From Dryocola clanedunensis_A (lineage in GTDB: Bacteria > Pseudomonadota > Gammaproteobacteria > Enterobacterales > Enterobacteriaceae), in assembly GCA_038405435.1 (NCBI GenBank), contig JBBYHZ010000007.1: a DNA stretch of 64,000 nt; one strand, 5' to 3'. Both the position numbers and the translations under genes were made by a program. The notes under the pieces were generated by a model. That model made no database searches, was not told the origin of the DNA, and saw only the letters and a list, made by a program, of their open reading frames with translations. This document shows positions 16,952 to 26,381 of the stretch, in pieces; the stretch's first letter is position 1, and each line of letters opens with the position of its first letter.

Positions 16952-18943
16952 ATGTTCGGAAAACTTACACTGGATGCAGTCCCATACCATGAACCCATTA
17001 TCATGGTTACGGTTGCAGCAATTATCGTCGGGGGACTGGCGCTGGTTGCGGCTATCACTTACTTCGGTAAGTGGGAATATTTATGGAAAGAGTGGCTTAC
17101 CTCGGTTGACCACAAACGCCTTGGCGTCATGTACGTTATCGTCGCCATCGTCATGCTGCTGCGTGGTTTTGCAGACGCCATCATGATGCGTAGCCAGCAG
17201 GTGCTGGCCTCCGCCGGGGAAGCAGGCTTCCTGCCGCCTCATCACTACGATCAGATCTTTACCGCCCACGGCGTTATCATGATCTTCTTCGTGGCGATGC
17301 CGTTTGTTATCGGCCTGATGAACATCGTCGTACCGTTACAGATTGGTGCCCGTGACGTTGCCTTCCCCTTCCTGAACAACCTGAGCTTCTGGTTCACGGT
17401 TGTCGGTGTGGTGCTGGTTAACCTGTCTCTGGGGGTTGGCGAGTTCGCGCAGACCGGTTGGGTGGCCTATCCGCCGCTATCCGGCATTGAGTACAGTCCG
17501 GGGGTCGGCGTCGACTACTGGATATGGAGTCTGCAGCTCTCCGGTATTGGTACGACGCTGACGGGTATTAACTTCTTCGTTACTATCCTGAATATGCGTA
17601 CCCCTGGCATGACCATGTTCAAGATGCCGGTCTTTACCTGGGCTTCGCTGTGTACCAACGTACTGATTATCGCTGCGTTCCCAATCTTCACCGTGACCGT
17701 CGCGCTGTTAACCCTTGACCGCTACCTTGGCACCCATTTCTTTACCAATGATATGGGTGGCAACATGATGATGTATATCAACCTCATCTGGGCATGGGGC
17801 CACCCGGAAGTGTATATCCTGGTGCTGCCGGTGTTTGGCGTGTTCTCGGAAGTGGTTGCTACGTTCTCCAAAAAACGCCTGTTCGGCTACACCTCTCTGG
17901 TGTGGGCGACCATCGCGATTACCGTTCTGTCGTTCATCGTCTGGCTGCACCACTTCTTCACCATGGGCAGCGGCGCGAACGTAAACGCCTTCTTTGGTAT
18001 CGCCACCATGATTATCGCCATCCCTACCGGGGTGAAGATCTTCAACTGGCTGTTCACCATGTATCAGGGTCGCATCGTCTTTAACTCTGCGATGCTGTGG
18101 ACCATCGGCTTCGTCGTCACCTTCTCCATCGGTGGCATGACCGGCGTTCTGCTGGCGGTGCCGGGTGCGGACTTCGTGCTGCACAACAGCCTGTTCCTGA
18201 TCGCTCACTTCCATAACGTTATCATCGGCGGTGTGGTGTTCGGTTGCTTCGCGGGCCTGACCTACTGGTGGCCGAAAGCGTTTGGCTTCACCCTGAACGA
18301 AAGCTGGGGCAAGCGCGCCTTCTGGTTCTGGATCATCGGCTTCTTCGTGGCGTTTATGCCGCTGTACGTGCTGGGCTTCATGGGGATGACCCGTCGCCTG
18401 AGCCAGCAGATCGATCCACAGTTCCACACCCTGCTGGTTGTTGCAGCGGGCGGTGCGGCGCTGATTGCCTGCGGTATCCTGTGCCAGCTGATTCAGTTCT
18501 ACGTCTCTATTCGCGACCGCGAGCAGAACCGTGACCTGACCGGTGACCCATGGGGTGGTCGTACGCTGGAGTGGGCAACTTCCTCCCCTCCTCCGTTCTA
18601 CAACTTTGCCCATCTGCCACACGTTCACGAACGTGATGCATTCTGGGAAATGAAAGAGAAAGGCGAAGCGTACCAGCAGCCAACCAGCTATGAAGAGATT
18701 CATATGCCGCGTAACAGCGCTGCGGGCATTATCATTGCCGCATTCAGCGCCGTGTTTGGCTTCGCGATGATCTGGCACATCTGGTGGCTGGCGATTATCG
18801 GCTTTGCCGGCATGATCGTGACCTGGATTGCGAAAAGCTTCGACGAAGATGTGGATTACTACGTTCCGGTTGCGGAAGTCGAAAAACTGGAAAACCAGCA
18901 TTTCGATGAAATTACCAAAGCAGGGCTGAAAAATGTCAACTGA
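16952..18943 (+). CDS. cyoB: Cytochrome bo3 ubiquinol oxidase subunit I
   Basis: Catalytic subunit (663 aa, same as E. coli) carrying low-spin haem b, haem o3 and CuB, and the proton channels. Haem-copper oxidase signatures are visible: the WAWGHPEVYILVLPVFG motif with the CuB/Tyr crosslink histidine and tyrosine, HH in IVWLHHFFTMG, and the haem ligands in LIAHFHNVIIGG. About 15 membrane helices are expected. A good ribosome site (GAGGAAT) precedes the ATG at 16952. Its end overlaps cyoC by 11 bp, implying translational coupling. Confidence 0.99.
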   Translation: MFGKLTLDAVPYHEPIIMVTVAAIIVGGLALVAAITYFGKWEYLWKEWLTSVDHKRLGVMYVIVAIVMLLRGFADAIMMRSQQVLASAGEAGFLPPHHYDQIFTAHGVIMIFFVAMPFVIGLMNIVVPLQIGARDVAFPFLNNLSFWFTVVGVVLVNLSLGVGEFAQTGWVAYPPLSGIEYSPGVGVDYWIWSLQLSGIGTTLTGINFFVTILNMRTPGMTMFKMPVFTWASLCTNVLIIAAFPIFTVTVALLTLDRYLGTHFFTNDMGGNMMMYINLIWAWGHPEVYILVLPVFGVFSEVVATFSKKRLFGYTSLVWATIAITVLSFIVWLHHFFTMGSGANVNAFFGIATMIIAIPTGVKIFNWLFTMYQGRIVFNSAMLWTIGFVVTFSIGGMTGVLLAVPGADFVLHNSLFLIAHFHNVIIGGVVFGCFAGLTYWWPKAFGFTLNESWGKRAFWFWIIGFFVAFMPLYVLGFMGMTRRLSQQIDPQFHTLLVVAAGGAALIACGILCQLIQFYVSIRDREQNRDLTGDPWGGRTLEWATSSPPPFYNFAHLPHVHERDAFWEMKEKGEAYQQPTSYEEIHMPRNSAAGIIIAAFSAVFGFAMIWHIWWLAIIGFAGMIVTWIAKSFDEDVDYYVPVAEVEKLENQHFDEITKAGLKNVN

Positions 18944-19547
18944 GACTATCAATCACGCAAGCGCCCACGCCGCTGAGCACGGGCATCACGATGCAGGAAC
19001 CAATAAGGTCTTTGGTTTCTGGATCTACCTGATGAGCGACTGCATTCTGTTCTGTTGCTTGTTTGCTACCTATGCCGTTCTGGTGAATGGCACCGCCGGT
19101 GGCCCGGCAGGGAAAGACATCTTCGAACTGCCGTTCGTACTGGTTGAGACGGCCCTGCTGTTATTCAGCTCCATCACCTACGGCATGGCGATTATCGCCA
19201 TGAACAAAGGCAACAAGAGCCAGGTTATCTCCTGGCTGGCGCTGACCTTCCTGTTTGGTGCGGGCTTCGTCGGGATGGAAATCTATGAATTCCATCACCT
19301 GATCGTCGAGGGTTACGGCCCGGATCGTAGCGGCTTCCTGTCAGCGTTCTTCGCGTTGGTCGGCACCCACGGTCTGCACGTAACGTCCGGTCTGGTCTGG
19401 ATGGCGTTCATGATGATTCATGTGGCGCGCCGCGGCCTGACCGGCACTAACCGTGCTCGTCTGATGTGTCTGAGCCTGTTCTGGCACTTCCTGGACGTTG
19501 TCTGGATCTGTGTATTCTCAGTCGTTTATCTGATGGGGGCGATGTAA
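18933..19547 (+). CDS. cyoC: Cytochrome bo3 ubiquinol oxidase subunit III
   Basis: Subunit III of the bo3 oxidase, 204 aa with five predicted membrane helices and no cofactors; it belongs to the cytochrome c oxidase subunit III family (FALVGTHGLHVTSGLVWM is the family signature). The ATG at 18933 lies inside the end of cyoB, and its stop overlaps the cyoD start in TAATG. Confidence 0.98.
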   Translation: MSTETINHASAHAAEHGHHDAGTNKVFGFWIYLMSDCILFCCLFATYAVLVNGTAGGPAGKDIFELPFVLVETALLLFSSITYGMAIIAMNKGNKSQVISWLALTFLFGAGFVGMEIYEFHHLIVEGYGPDRSGFLSAFFALVGTHGLHVTSGLVWMAFMMIHVARRGLTGTNRARLMCLSLFWHFLDVVWICVFSVVYLMGAM

Positions 19548-19876
19548 TGAGTCATTCAACTGAACACGCGGGCGCCCACCACGGTAGCGTTAAGACCTAT
19601 ATGACCGGCTTTATCCTGTCTATCATCCTGACGGCAATCCCGTTCTGGATGGTCATGACGGGTACGGCTTCCCACGCCACGATTCTTGGCGTGATTCTGG
19701 TGACCGCAGTCGTACAGATTCTGGTTCACCTGGTTTGCTTCCTGCACTTGAATACCTCTTCAAGCGAGCGCTGGAACCTGGTTGCCTTTGTCTTTACCGC
19801 GCTGATTATTGCCATTCTGGTGATCGGCTCGATCTGGATTATGTGGAACCTCAACCAGAACATGATGGTTCACTAA
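19547..19876 (+). CDS. cyoD: Cytochrome bo3 ubiquinol oxidase subunit IV
   Basis: Small subunit IV of 109 aa with three membrane helices, needed for assembly of the CuB site. Start chosen at the ATG overlapping the cyoC stop by one base (TAATG), giving MSHSTEHAGAHHGSVK as in E. coli; a longer in-frame start at 19466 lies within cyoC and is not conserved. cyoE follows after 11 bp. Confidence 0.98.
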   Translation: MSHSTEHAGAHHGSVKTYMTGFILSIILTAIPFWMVMTGTASHATILGVILVTAVVQILVHLVCFLHLNTSSSERWNLVAFVFTALIIAILVIGSIWIMWNLNQNMMVH

Positions 19877-19887
19877 GAGCGGCGTGT

Positions 19888-20775
19888 ATGATTAAGCAAT
19901 ACCTGCAAGTAACGAAACCAGGAATTATTTTCGGTAATTTAATTTCTGTCATTGGGGGATTTTTACTGGCCTCAAAGGGCAGTATTGATTATCCCCTGTT
20001 TCTCTCCACCCTCGTTGGGGTGTCGCTGGTGGTGGCATCAGGTTGTGTTTACAACAACTACATCGACCGCGATATCGACCGTAAAATGGAGAGAACGAAG
20101 AATCGGGTGCTGGTCAAGGGCCTGATTTCACCGAAAATGTCGCTGGTGTACGCCACCTTGTTGGGTATTGCTGGCTTTATGCTGCTGTGGTTTGGCGCGA
20201 ATCCGTTAGCCATGTGGCTTGGCGTGATGGGCTTTGTGGTTTATGTCGGGGTCTATAGCCTCTATATGAAGCGCAAGTCCGTTTACGGCACGCTGATTGG
20301 CAGCCTGTCTGGTGCGGCACCTCCGGTGATTGGTTACTGTGCCGTCACCGGCCAGTTCGACACCGGCGCCCTGATCCTGCTGGCTATCTTTAGCCTGTGG
20401 CAGATGCCGCACTCCTATGCGATTGCCATCTTCCGCTTTAAAGATTACCAGGCCGCTAACATTCCGGTACTGCCGGTTGTTAAAGGCATTTCGGTGGCGA
20501 AGAACCATATCACGCTGTATATCATCGCTTTTGCCGTTGCCACGCTGATGCTCACCCTGGGTGGCTATGCCGGATACAAATATCTGGTTGTCGCTGCCGC
20601 GGTAAGCGTGTGGTGGCTGGGCATGGCGCTGCGTGGATATAAAGTGGAAGACGATAAGGTCTGGGCGCGCAAGCTGTTCGTCTTTTCCATCGTCGCCATT
20701 ACGTCCCTGAGCGTGATGATGTCGGTCGATTTTATGGCGGCAGACTCGCACAATCTGCTGACTTACGTCAGATAA
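19888..20775 (+). CDS. cyoE: Protohaem IX farnesyltransferase
   Basis: Membrane UbiA-family prenyltransferase of 295 aa that adds a farnesyl group to haem b to make haem o for the bo3 oxidase. The two Asp-rich prenyltransferase motifs are present (NNYIDRDIDRKMERTKNR and the second region FRFKDYQAANIP). The ATG at 19888 gives MIKQYLQVTKPGIIFGN; upstream in-frame sequence lies in cyoD. Last gene of the operon, followed by a terminator. Confidence 0.98.
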   Translation: MIKQYLQVTKPGIIFGNLISVIGGFLLASKGSIDYPLFLSTLVGVSLVVASGCVYNNYIDRDIDRKMERTKNRVLVKGLISPKMSLVYATLLGIAGFMLLWFGANPLAMWLGVMGFVVYVGVYSLYMKRKSVYGTLIGSLSGAAPPVIGYCAVTGQFDTGALILLAIFSLWQMPHSYAIAIFRFKDYQAANIPVLPVVKGISVAKNHITLYIIAFAVATLMLTLGGYAGYKYLVVAAAVSVWWLGMALRGYKVEDDKVWARKLFVFSIVAITSLSVMMSVDFMAADSHNLLTYVR

Positions 20776-20790
20776 GATGTGAACCGCATA

Positions 20791-20816
20791 AAAGGGCACT
20801 TCGGTGCCCTTTTTTA
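20791..20816 (+). terminator. Terminator after cyoABCDE
   Basis: Stem GGGCAC / GTGCCC with a stable TTCG tetraloop (20794-20809) followed by seven T, 15-20 bp past cyoE. Confidence 0.93.
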
Positions 20817-20922
20817 TTAGTTTCATCAATAGTTCCACGCTGTAATATTTGTTACACAAGCAGATATTTACCCTCCCCTCCCCACGCACTACACTAACAC
20901 CGGTTTTTCATCTGAGGTGGTA

Positions 20923-22287
20923 ATGAACGATTACAAAATGACGCCCGTCGAGCTACGAGCGACGTGGGGTTTAGGCACGGTGTTCTCACTGCGCATGCTC
21001 GGCATGTTTATGGTGCTGCCGGTTCTTACTACTTACGGGATGTCCCTGCAGGGCGCGAGCGAAGCGCTGATTGGCCTGGCTATTGGGATTTACGGCCTCG
21101 CCCAGGCGATATTCCAGATCCCCTTCGGCTTACTGTCGGACCGCATTGGCCGCAAGCCGCTGATTATCGGCGGCCTGATGATTTTCGTGCTCGGCAGCGT
21201 GATTGCCGCGCTGTCAGATTCAATCTGGGGCATTATCCTTGGCCGCGCATTACAAGGTTCCGGGGCGATTGCCGCCGCGGTTATGGCCCTGCTTTCTGAC
21301 CTTACCCGCGAACAGAACCGCACCAAAGCGATGGCGTTTATCGGCGTCAGCTTCGGCGTCACCTTTGCCATTGCCATGGTGCTCGGCCCGATCATTACCC
21401 ACAGCCTGGGTCTGAACGCGCTGTTCTGGATGATAGCCGTGCTGGCCACCGCCGGAATTCTCATCACGCTGTGGGTGGTCCCCAATACCGATACGCACGT
21501 GCTGAACCGTGAATCAGGCATGGTTAAAGGCTGCTTCAGTAAAGTTCTGGCCGAGCCTAAGCTGCTGAAGCTGAATTTTGGCATCATGTGCCTGCACATC
21601 ATGCTGATGTCGACCTTCGTTGCCCTGCCCGGCCAGCTCGAACTGGCAGGCTTCCCCGCCGCGCAGCACTGGAAAATTTATCTCTGCACGATGCTGATCG
21701 CGTTTGCGTCCGTGGTGCCGTTTATTATCTATGCCGAAGTGAAACGCCGCATGAAGCGCGTGTTTGTGGGCTGCGTGGTGGTACTGCTGATCGCTGAGAT
21801 CGTGCTCTGGGGTTCCGGCCCGCATTTCTGGGAGCTGGTGATAGGCGTACAGCTGTTCTTCCTTGCTTTTAACCTGATGGAAGCTATTCTGCCGTCGCTT
21901 ATCAGTAAAGAGTCTCCCGCTGGCTTCAAAGGCACCGCAATGGGGATTTACTCCACCAGCCAGTTTATCGGCGTAGCCATTGGCGGCTCGCTGGGCGGCT
22001 GGCTCGACGGGATGTTTGATTCACAGACGGTATTCCTGGCAGGCGCGCTGCTGGCGATGGTCTGGCTGCTGGTCAGCTCGACCATGTCAGAACCGCCGTA
22101 TGTAGCCAGCCTGCGAATCGAGCTGCCGGAAGACGCGGCAAATGACGTTGAACTCAAAGCAAGACTGCTGGCCCAGCCGGGCGTGAGCGACGCGAACATC
22201 ATCCCGCAGGAGCGCAGCGCCTACGTGAAGATCGACAGCAAAGTAACGAACAGATTTGAGATAGAACAGCTGGTGAAAGGGGCATAA
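20923..22287 (+). CDS. yajR: Major facilitator transporter YajR
   Basis: Inner-membrane MFS permease of 454 aa, equal to E. coli YajR. Twelve hydrophobic helices are followed by a soluble C-terminal YAM domain (from about residue 390), a small ferredoxin-like fold typical of YajR. The MFS loop motif GLLSDRIGRKPLI is near residue 75. Substrate unknown; a drug/H+ antiporter role is assumed by family. The ATG at 20923 follows GAGGTGG; the GTG at 20917 is part of the ribosome site. Confidence 0.95.
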   Translation: MNDYKMTPVELRATWGLGTVFSLRMLGMFMVLPVLTTYGMSLQGASEALIGLAIGIYGLAQAIFQIPFGLLSDRIGRKPLIIGGLMIFVLGSVIAALSDSIWGIILGRALQGSGAIAAAVMALLSDLTREQNRTKAMAFIGVSFGVTFAIAMVLGPIITHSLGLNALFWMIAVLATAGILITLWVVPNTDTHVLNRESGMVKGCFSKVLAEPKLLKLNFGIMCLHIMLMSTFVALPGQLELAGFPAAQHWKIYLCTMLIAFASVVPFIIYAEVKRRMKRVFVGCVVVLLIAEIVLWGSGPHFWELVIGVQLFFLAFNLMEAILPSLISKESPAGFKGTAMGIYSTSQFIGVAIGGSLGGWLDGMFDSQTVFLAGALLAMVWLLVSSTMSEPPYVASLRIELPEDAANDVELKARLLAQPGVSDANIIPQERSAYVKIDSKVTNRFEIEQLVKGA

Positions 22288-22303
22288 AGCCCCTTTGAAT
22301 GGG

Positions 22304-22795
22304 TCAGTCGCGGAAGTTTTTAAACTGGAACGGCTGTCCCAGATCGCCACCGCGGACCAGCGCCATTGCGCCCTGCAGGTCATCACGGGATTTCCCCGTT
22401 ACGCGTAGCTCTTCGCCCTGAATCTGCACCTGAACTTTTGCTTTGCTGTCTTTGATCAGCTTCACAATTTTCTTGGCGATCGGCGCTTCAATGCCCTGCT
22501 TGAGCTTCGCTTCGACGCTCCAGGTTTTACCGCTGTGGGTAAACTCCTCCGGCACGTCAATTGACGCACCTTCAATGCCGCGCTTGAGCAGCTTGGCACG
22601 CAGGATATCCAGCAGCTGGTTAACCTGGAAGTCAGACTCGCTGGCGACCTTAATAGACTGATTTTTCTCGTTCAGCTCAAAGGTTGCCGGCACGTTGCGA
22701 AAATCAAAACGGGTCGCGACTTCTCGCTCGGCGTTCTCAATCGCATTGCGAACTTCTTGCATATCAATTTCAGACACGATGTCAAAAGATGGCAT
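22304..22795 (-). CDS. yajQ: Nucleotide-binding protein YajQ
   Basis: UPF0234 protein of 163 aa with two ferredoxin-like (RNP-type) halves. Family members bind nucleotides, and a Xanthomonas relative is a cyclic-di-GMP effector; the E. coli role remains uncertain. The start at 22795 gives MPSFDIVSEIDMQEVRNAIE as in E. coli, and a GAGGGAGAAG ribosome site precedes it. Converges on yajR with 16 bp between stops. Confidence 0.95.
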   Translation of the reverse strand: MPSFDIVSEIDMQEVRNAIENAEREVATRFDFRNVPATFELNEKNQSIKVASESDFQVNQLLDILRAKLLKRGIEGASIDVPEEFTHSGKTWSVEAKLKQGIEAPIAKKIVKLIKDSKAKVQVQIQGEELRVTGKSRDDLQGAMALVRGGDLGQPFQFKNFRD

Positions 22796-22932
22796 GTTTT
22801 CTTCTCCCTCTCTTTTTGTTGCGTTGCATAATACCCGCTGGGCCGCGCAAAACAACCCGTTAAAACAGGAGAGAGCCCGATATAATATAGATTACGCAAA
22901 ACATCCGCGCTGGCTGTGGATGGGGAGGCAAC

Positions 22933-23847
22933 ATGAAAATCACCGTACTGGGTTGCGGCGCGCTGGGCCAGCTCTGGCTGGCGGCGCTGATTAAACAAGG
23001 ACATGAAGTGCAGGGATGGCTACGGGTTCCCCAACCTTTCTGCCCGGTCAATCTGGTAGACGTGGACGGCAGCACCTTTAACGAATCGCTGACCGCAAAC
23101 GATCCGGATTTCCTTGCCAACAGCGATCTGCTGCTGGTAACGCTAAAAGCCTGGCAGGTTTCAGGCGCGGTAAAAACGCTGGCCGCGACGCTGCCGGAAA
23201 CCAGCCCTGTCCTGCTGCTGCATAACGGTATGGGCACGCTGGAAGAGCTTAAAACGCTACGCCAGCCAGTTCTGCTGGGGGTGACAACCCACGCGGCAAA
23301 ACGCGATGGCAACGTCATTATTCACGTCGCTAAAGGCACCACGCACATCGGGCCGGGCAACGCCGCCGGGGGGGACTTCAGCCGTCTGGCTGAAACGCTG
23401 CATGCGGCCCTGCCTGACGTAGCCTGGCACGATAATATCCAGCCCGCCAGCTGGAAAAAGCTCACGGTCAACTGCGTGATAAACCCGCTGACGGCTTTGT
23501 ACAACTGCCCTAACGGGGAATTAAAGCATCATCACGACGAGGTCGTGAGCATCTGCGATGAGGTGGCACAGGTTATGGAACGCGAAGGCCATCACACCTC
23601 GGCTGAGAGCCTGCTCTACTATGTTGAGCAGGTTATCGACAGCACCGCCGCAAATATCTCTTCGATGCTGCAGGACATCCGCGTGCAGCGGCACACTGAA
23701 ATCGACTATATCACCGGGTATTTACTCCAGCGTGCGCGGGCCCACGGCCTGAACCTGCCGGTAAATAGCCGACTCTACGAGCTGATAAAGCGTAAGGAGA
23801 ACGAATATGAGCGCTCAAGCTCTGGTCTGCCTGGCACCTGGAACTGA
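22933..23847 (+). CDS. panE: 2-dehydropantoate 2-reductase PanE
   Basis: NADPH-dependent ketopantoate reductase of pantothenate (coenzyme A) synthesis, 304 aa. The N-terminal Rossmann motif VLGCGALGQLW, catalytic Lys176 (SWKKLTVNCVINPLTAL) and Glu256 (VQRHTEIDYITG) are all at E. coli positions. The last 41 bp overlap the start of yajL in another frame, so the two are likely translated together. Divergent from yajQ. Confidence 0.97.
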   Translation: MKITVLGCGALGQLWLAALIKQGHEVQGWLRVPQPFCPVNLVDVDGSTFNESLTANDPDFLANSDLLLVTLKAWQVSGAVKTLAATLPETSPVLLLHNGMGTLEELKTLRQPVLLGVTTHAAKRDGNVIIHVAKGTTHIGPGNAAGGDFSRLAETLHAALPDVAWHDNIQPASWKKLTVNCVINPLTALYNCPNGELKHHHDEVVSICDEVAQVMEREGHHTSAESLLYYVEQVIDSTAANISSMLQDIRVQRHTEIDYITGYLLQRARAHGLNLPVNSRLYELIKRKENEYERSSSGLPGTWN

Positions 23848-24400
23848 AGAAACCGAAGCCGTCACCACCATCGACCTGCTGGTCCGCGCGGGCATCAAAG
23901 TGACAACCGCGAGCGTTGCCAGCGACGGTAACCTCACCGTCACCTGTTCACGAGGCGTGAAAATCGTCGCCGATGCGCCGCTGGTGGAAGTTGCCGATGG
24001 TGAGTTCGACGTCATTGTTTTGCCCGGCGGCCTGAAAGGCGCGAAGTGCTTCCGCGACAGCCCGCTGCTGGTGGAAACCGTGCGCCAGTTTCATCTCTCC
24101 GGCCGTATCGTCGCCACCATCTGTGCGGCGGCCGGTACGGTGCTGGTGCCCCACGAGATCTTCCCGATTGGCAATATGACCGGCTTCCCAGGCCTGAAGG
24201 AGACGATCCCGGAAGAGCAGTGGCAGGACAAGCGCGTGGTCTGGGATCCGCGAGTGAACCTGCTCACAAGCCAGGGGCCAGGAACGGCAATTGATTTTGC
24301 ATTGAAGATTATCGACCTGCTGGTCGGGCGCGAGAAAGCGCATGAGGTGTCGCAGCAGCTGGTATTGGCTGCCGGGATCTATAGCTACCGGGATTTTTAA
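23807..24400 (+). CDS. yajL: DJ-1/PfpI family protein YajL
   Basis: DJ-1 superfamily protein of 197 aa, linked in E. coli to protection of proteins against oxidative and glyoxal damage (chaperone/deglycase, debated). The reactive Cys106 is present in VATICAAAGTV, with the supporting Glu near residue 15 (PGTEETEAV). The two residues after ICAA are Ala-Gly, whereas E. coli has Pro-Ala. The start lies within the end of panE. A clustered inverted repeat follows at 24402. Confidence 0.95.
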   Translation: MSAQALVCLAPGTEETEAVTTIDLLVRAGIKVTTASVASDGNLTVTCSRGVKIVADAPLVEVADGEFDVIVLPGGLKGAKCFRDSPLLVETVRQFHLSGRIVATICAAAGTVLVPHEIFPIGNMTGFPGLKETIPEEQWQDKRVVWDPRVNLLTSQGPGTAIDFALKIIDLLVGREKAHEVSQQLVLAAGIYSYRDF

Positions 24401-24401
24401 T

Positions 24402-24494
24402 CCCCTCACCCTAACCCTCTCCCCAAAGGGGCGAGGGGACTGGAGCAGTGATGAACTCCCCCTCTCCCTTTCAGGGAGAGGGCCGGGGCGAGGG
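24402..24494. repeat. Intergenic nested inverted repeat
   Basis: A 93-bp element fills the gap between the convergent yajL and thiI genes. Outer arms (CCCTCACCCTAACCCTCTCC and GGGAGAGGGCCGGGGCGAGG) are imperfect reverse complements, with two more internal palindromes (CCCCAAAGGGG and CCCTCTCCCTTTCAGGGAGA). This is the structure of a widespread enterobacterial dispersed intergenic repeat; transcribed, it would fold into a stable branched hairpin. Only one copy is in the window. Confidence 0.8.
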
Positions 24495-24499
24495 TAAAA

Positions 24500-25948
24500 C
24501 TACGGGCGGTAAACCTTAACGTTATTAAAGCCCTGCTCGCGCAGGTACAGCGCCTGCAGACGGCTCATCACGCCGCGTTCGCACCACAGCAGATAGGTTT
24601 TGCTCTGGTCCAGATCGCCAAACTTCGTGCTCAGCTTGTAGAACGGCAGCGAAGCAATCTCGATCCCTTCCGGCTTAAACGGCTTCTCGTCCTGCTCGTC
24701 GATGGAGCGGATATCCAGCAGCACGTCGTTCGGCGCGAAAGCATCAACAGTTTCGACTTCCGTCACCACTTCTTTGCTCTGCGTGGCGATATCGCGGATG
24801 TCGATGTTGGTGGCTTCTTCTACTACGCGATCCAGAATCGAGAAGTCAAAGTTCTCTTCTTCCGCTTCGATCTTCGCCTTCACCGCCTTCACGGTTGGGC
24901 TTTTCGAAATCACACCGCAGTATTCCGGCATGGTGCGGGCAAAATCAGCGGTGCCGATTTCACGGGCCAGATCGATGATGTGCTCTTTATCGTGAGAGAT
25001 AAGCGGGCGCAGGATCAGCGTGTCGGAAACGTTGTCGATAAGACGCAGGTTGGTCAGCGTCTGGCTGGAGACCTGGCCCAGCGCTTCGCCGGTGACCAGC
25101 GCCTGCGCGCCGTAGCGTTCTGCCACGCGGGAGGCCGCGCGCACAAACATACGCTTGAGCACCACGCCCATCTGACCATCCTCAACTTTCTCGAGGATTT
25201 CGCCAACTACCGGCTCGAAGTTAATCGCCACGAAGCGCACGCGGTGGGAGCTGCCAAAGCGGTTCCACAGATAGTGAGCAACCTGCTTCACGCCGATTTC
25301 GTGAGCCGCTCCGCCGAGATTAAAGAAGCAGTAGTGCACGCGGCAGCCGCGGCGCATCAGCATATAGCTGGACACGCCGGAGTCGAAACCGCCGGAAATC
25401 AGCGACAGCACGTCTTCCTGGGTACCAATAGGGAAACCGCCGATGCCTTCATAGCGGCCTTTTACCAGCAGCAGGCGATCGTTTTCGATTTCCAGATTAA
25501 CGGTGACGTCCGGGTGGGTCAGCTTCACGCGCGCGGATTCAATATGCTGGTTAAGACCGCCGCCAACATAGCGTTCCACTTCAATGGAGCTAAACTCATG
25601 CTTACCGCGACGCTTAACGCGCACGCAGAAGGATTTTCCTTCCAGCTTGTCGCGGTAGAGTTCCAGCGCCTGTTCAAAGATATTGTGCATATCGGTGAAC
25701 GGTACATCCTCTACTTCAAGAATATGGTGGATGCCGGGAATGCGGGTCAGCGCTTCGCGAATGGCGATACGCTGGTTTTCATCTTTGGCGCGGACTTCGA
25801 TATTGTCCCAGTGGCGGACGACCGCCAGATCTTCATCGTAGTGTTTTAGAACGTTACGAATGTTCCCCGTGAGCATCTTAATAAAGCGTATGCGCACAGA
25901 TTGGCTCTTGATGGTGATTTCCGGGAACAATTTAATGATAAACTTCAT
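24500..25948 (-). CDS. thiI: tRNA 4-thiouridine synthase/thiazole sulfurtransferase ThiI
   Basis: Bifunctional sulfur carrier of 482 aa: thiolates U8 of tRNA and supplies sulfur for thiamine thiazole. Domains in order are an N-terminal ferredoxin-like region, THUMP (about 60-165), the PP-loop ATP pyrophosphatase (SGGFDSGVSSYM) and a C-terminal rhodanese domain with the sulfur-carrying Cys456 (LLWCERGVMSR). The start at 25948 gives MKFIIKLFPEITIK. Divergent from xseB-ispA-dxs, whose Dxs product also feeds thiazole synthesis. Confidence 0.98.
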   Translation of the reverse strand: MKFIIKLFPEITIKSQSVRIRFIKMLTGNIRNVLKHYDEDLAVVRHWDNIEVRAKDENQRIAIREALTRIPGIHHILEVEDVPFTDMHNIFEQALELYRDKLEGKSFCVRVKRRGKHEFSSIEVERYVGGGLNQHIESARVKLTHPDVTVNLEIENDRLLLVKGRYEGIGGFPIGTQEDVLSLISGGFDSGVSSYMLMRRGCRVHYCFFNLGGAAHEIGVKQVAHYLWNRFGSSHRVRFVAINFEPVVGEILEKVEDGQMGVVLKRMFVRAASRVAERYGAQALVTGEALGQVSSQTLTNLRLIDNVSDTLILRPLISHDKEHIIDLAREIGTADFARTMPEYCGVISKSPTVKAVKAKIEAEEENFDFSILDRVVEEATNIDIRDIATQSKEVVTEVETVDAFAPNDVLLDIRSIDEQDEKPFKPEGIEIASLPFYKLSTKFGDLDQSKTYLLWCERGVMSRLQALYLREQGFNNVKVYRP

Positions 25949-26138
25949 GGCGCTCATGATTCGTTGGTGAGCCATACATGAGATGAATCATGCGGGCTGG
26001 AAGACTTAAAGACTTGCAAAGGCGCGATGCCCTGCATCCGAGGCGCGAAAGTATATCACTAACAGCTTGCCATAGCGTTACACAATTGAGTCCGCTACCA
26101 TGGCGGGGTCGCACAATTATCAGAGTCAGACATTCACT

Positions 26139-26381
26139 ATGCCGAAAAAAACCGAAGTCCCTGCCAGCTTTGAAACCGCGCTTGTGGAACTTGAGCAGAT
26201 TGTCACCCGTCTTGAAGGCGGCGAGCTGCCGCTGGAAGAGGCGCTAAATGAATTCGAACGGGGTATTCAGCTCGCCCGCCAGGGCCAGGTGAAACTGCAG
26301 CAGGCCGAGCAGCGCGTGCAGATCCTGCTGAGCGACAGCGAAGATGCGCCCCTCAAGCCTTTCACGCCGGACGCCGAGTAA
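26139..26381 (+). CDS. xseB: Exodeoxyribonuclease VII small subunit
   Basis: Small subunit (80 aa) of ExoVII, which degrades single-stranded DNA. The family core FETALVELEQIVTRLEGGEL and a helical region rich in Glu and Gln are visible. The ATG at 26139 (MPKKTEVPASF) matches E. coli. Its stop codon directly abuts the ispA ATG (26382), so it is translationally linked as the first gene of xseB-ispA-dxs. Confidence 0.97.
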   Translation: MPKKTEVPASFETALVELEQIVTRLEGGELPLEEALNEFERGIQLARQGQVKLQQAEQRVQILLSDSEDAPLKPFTPDAE

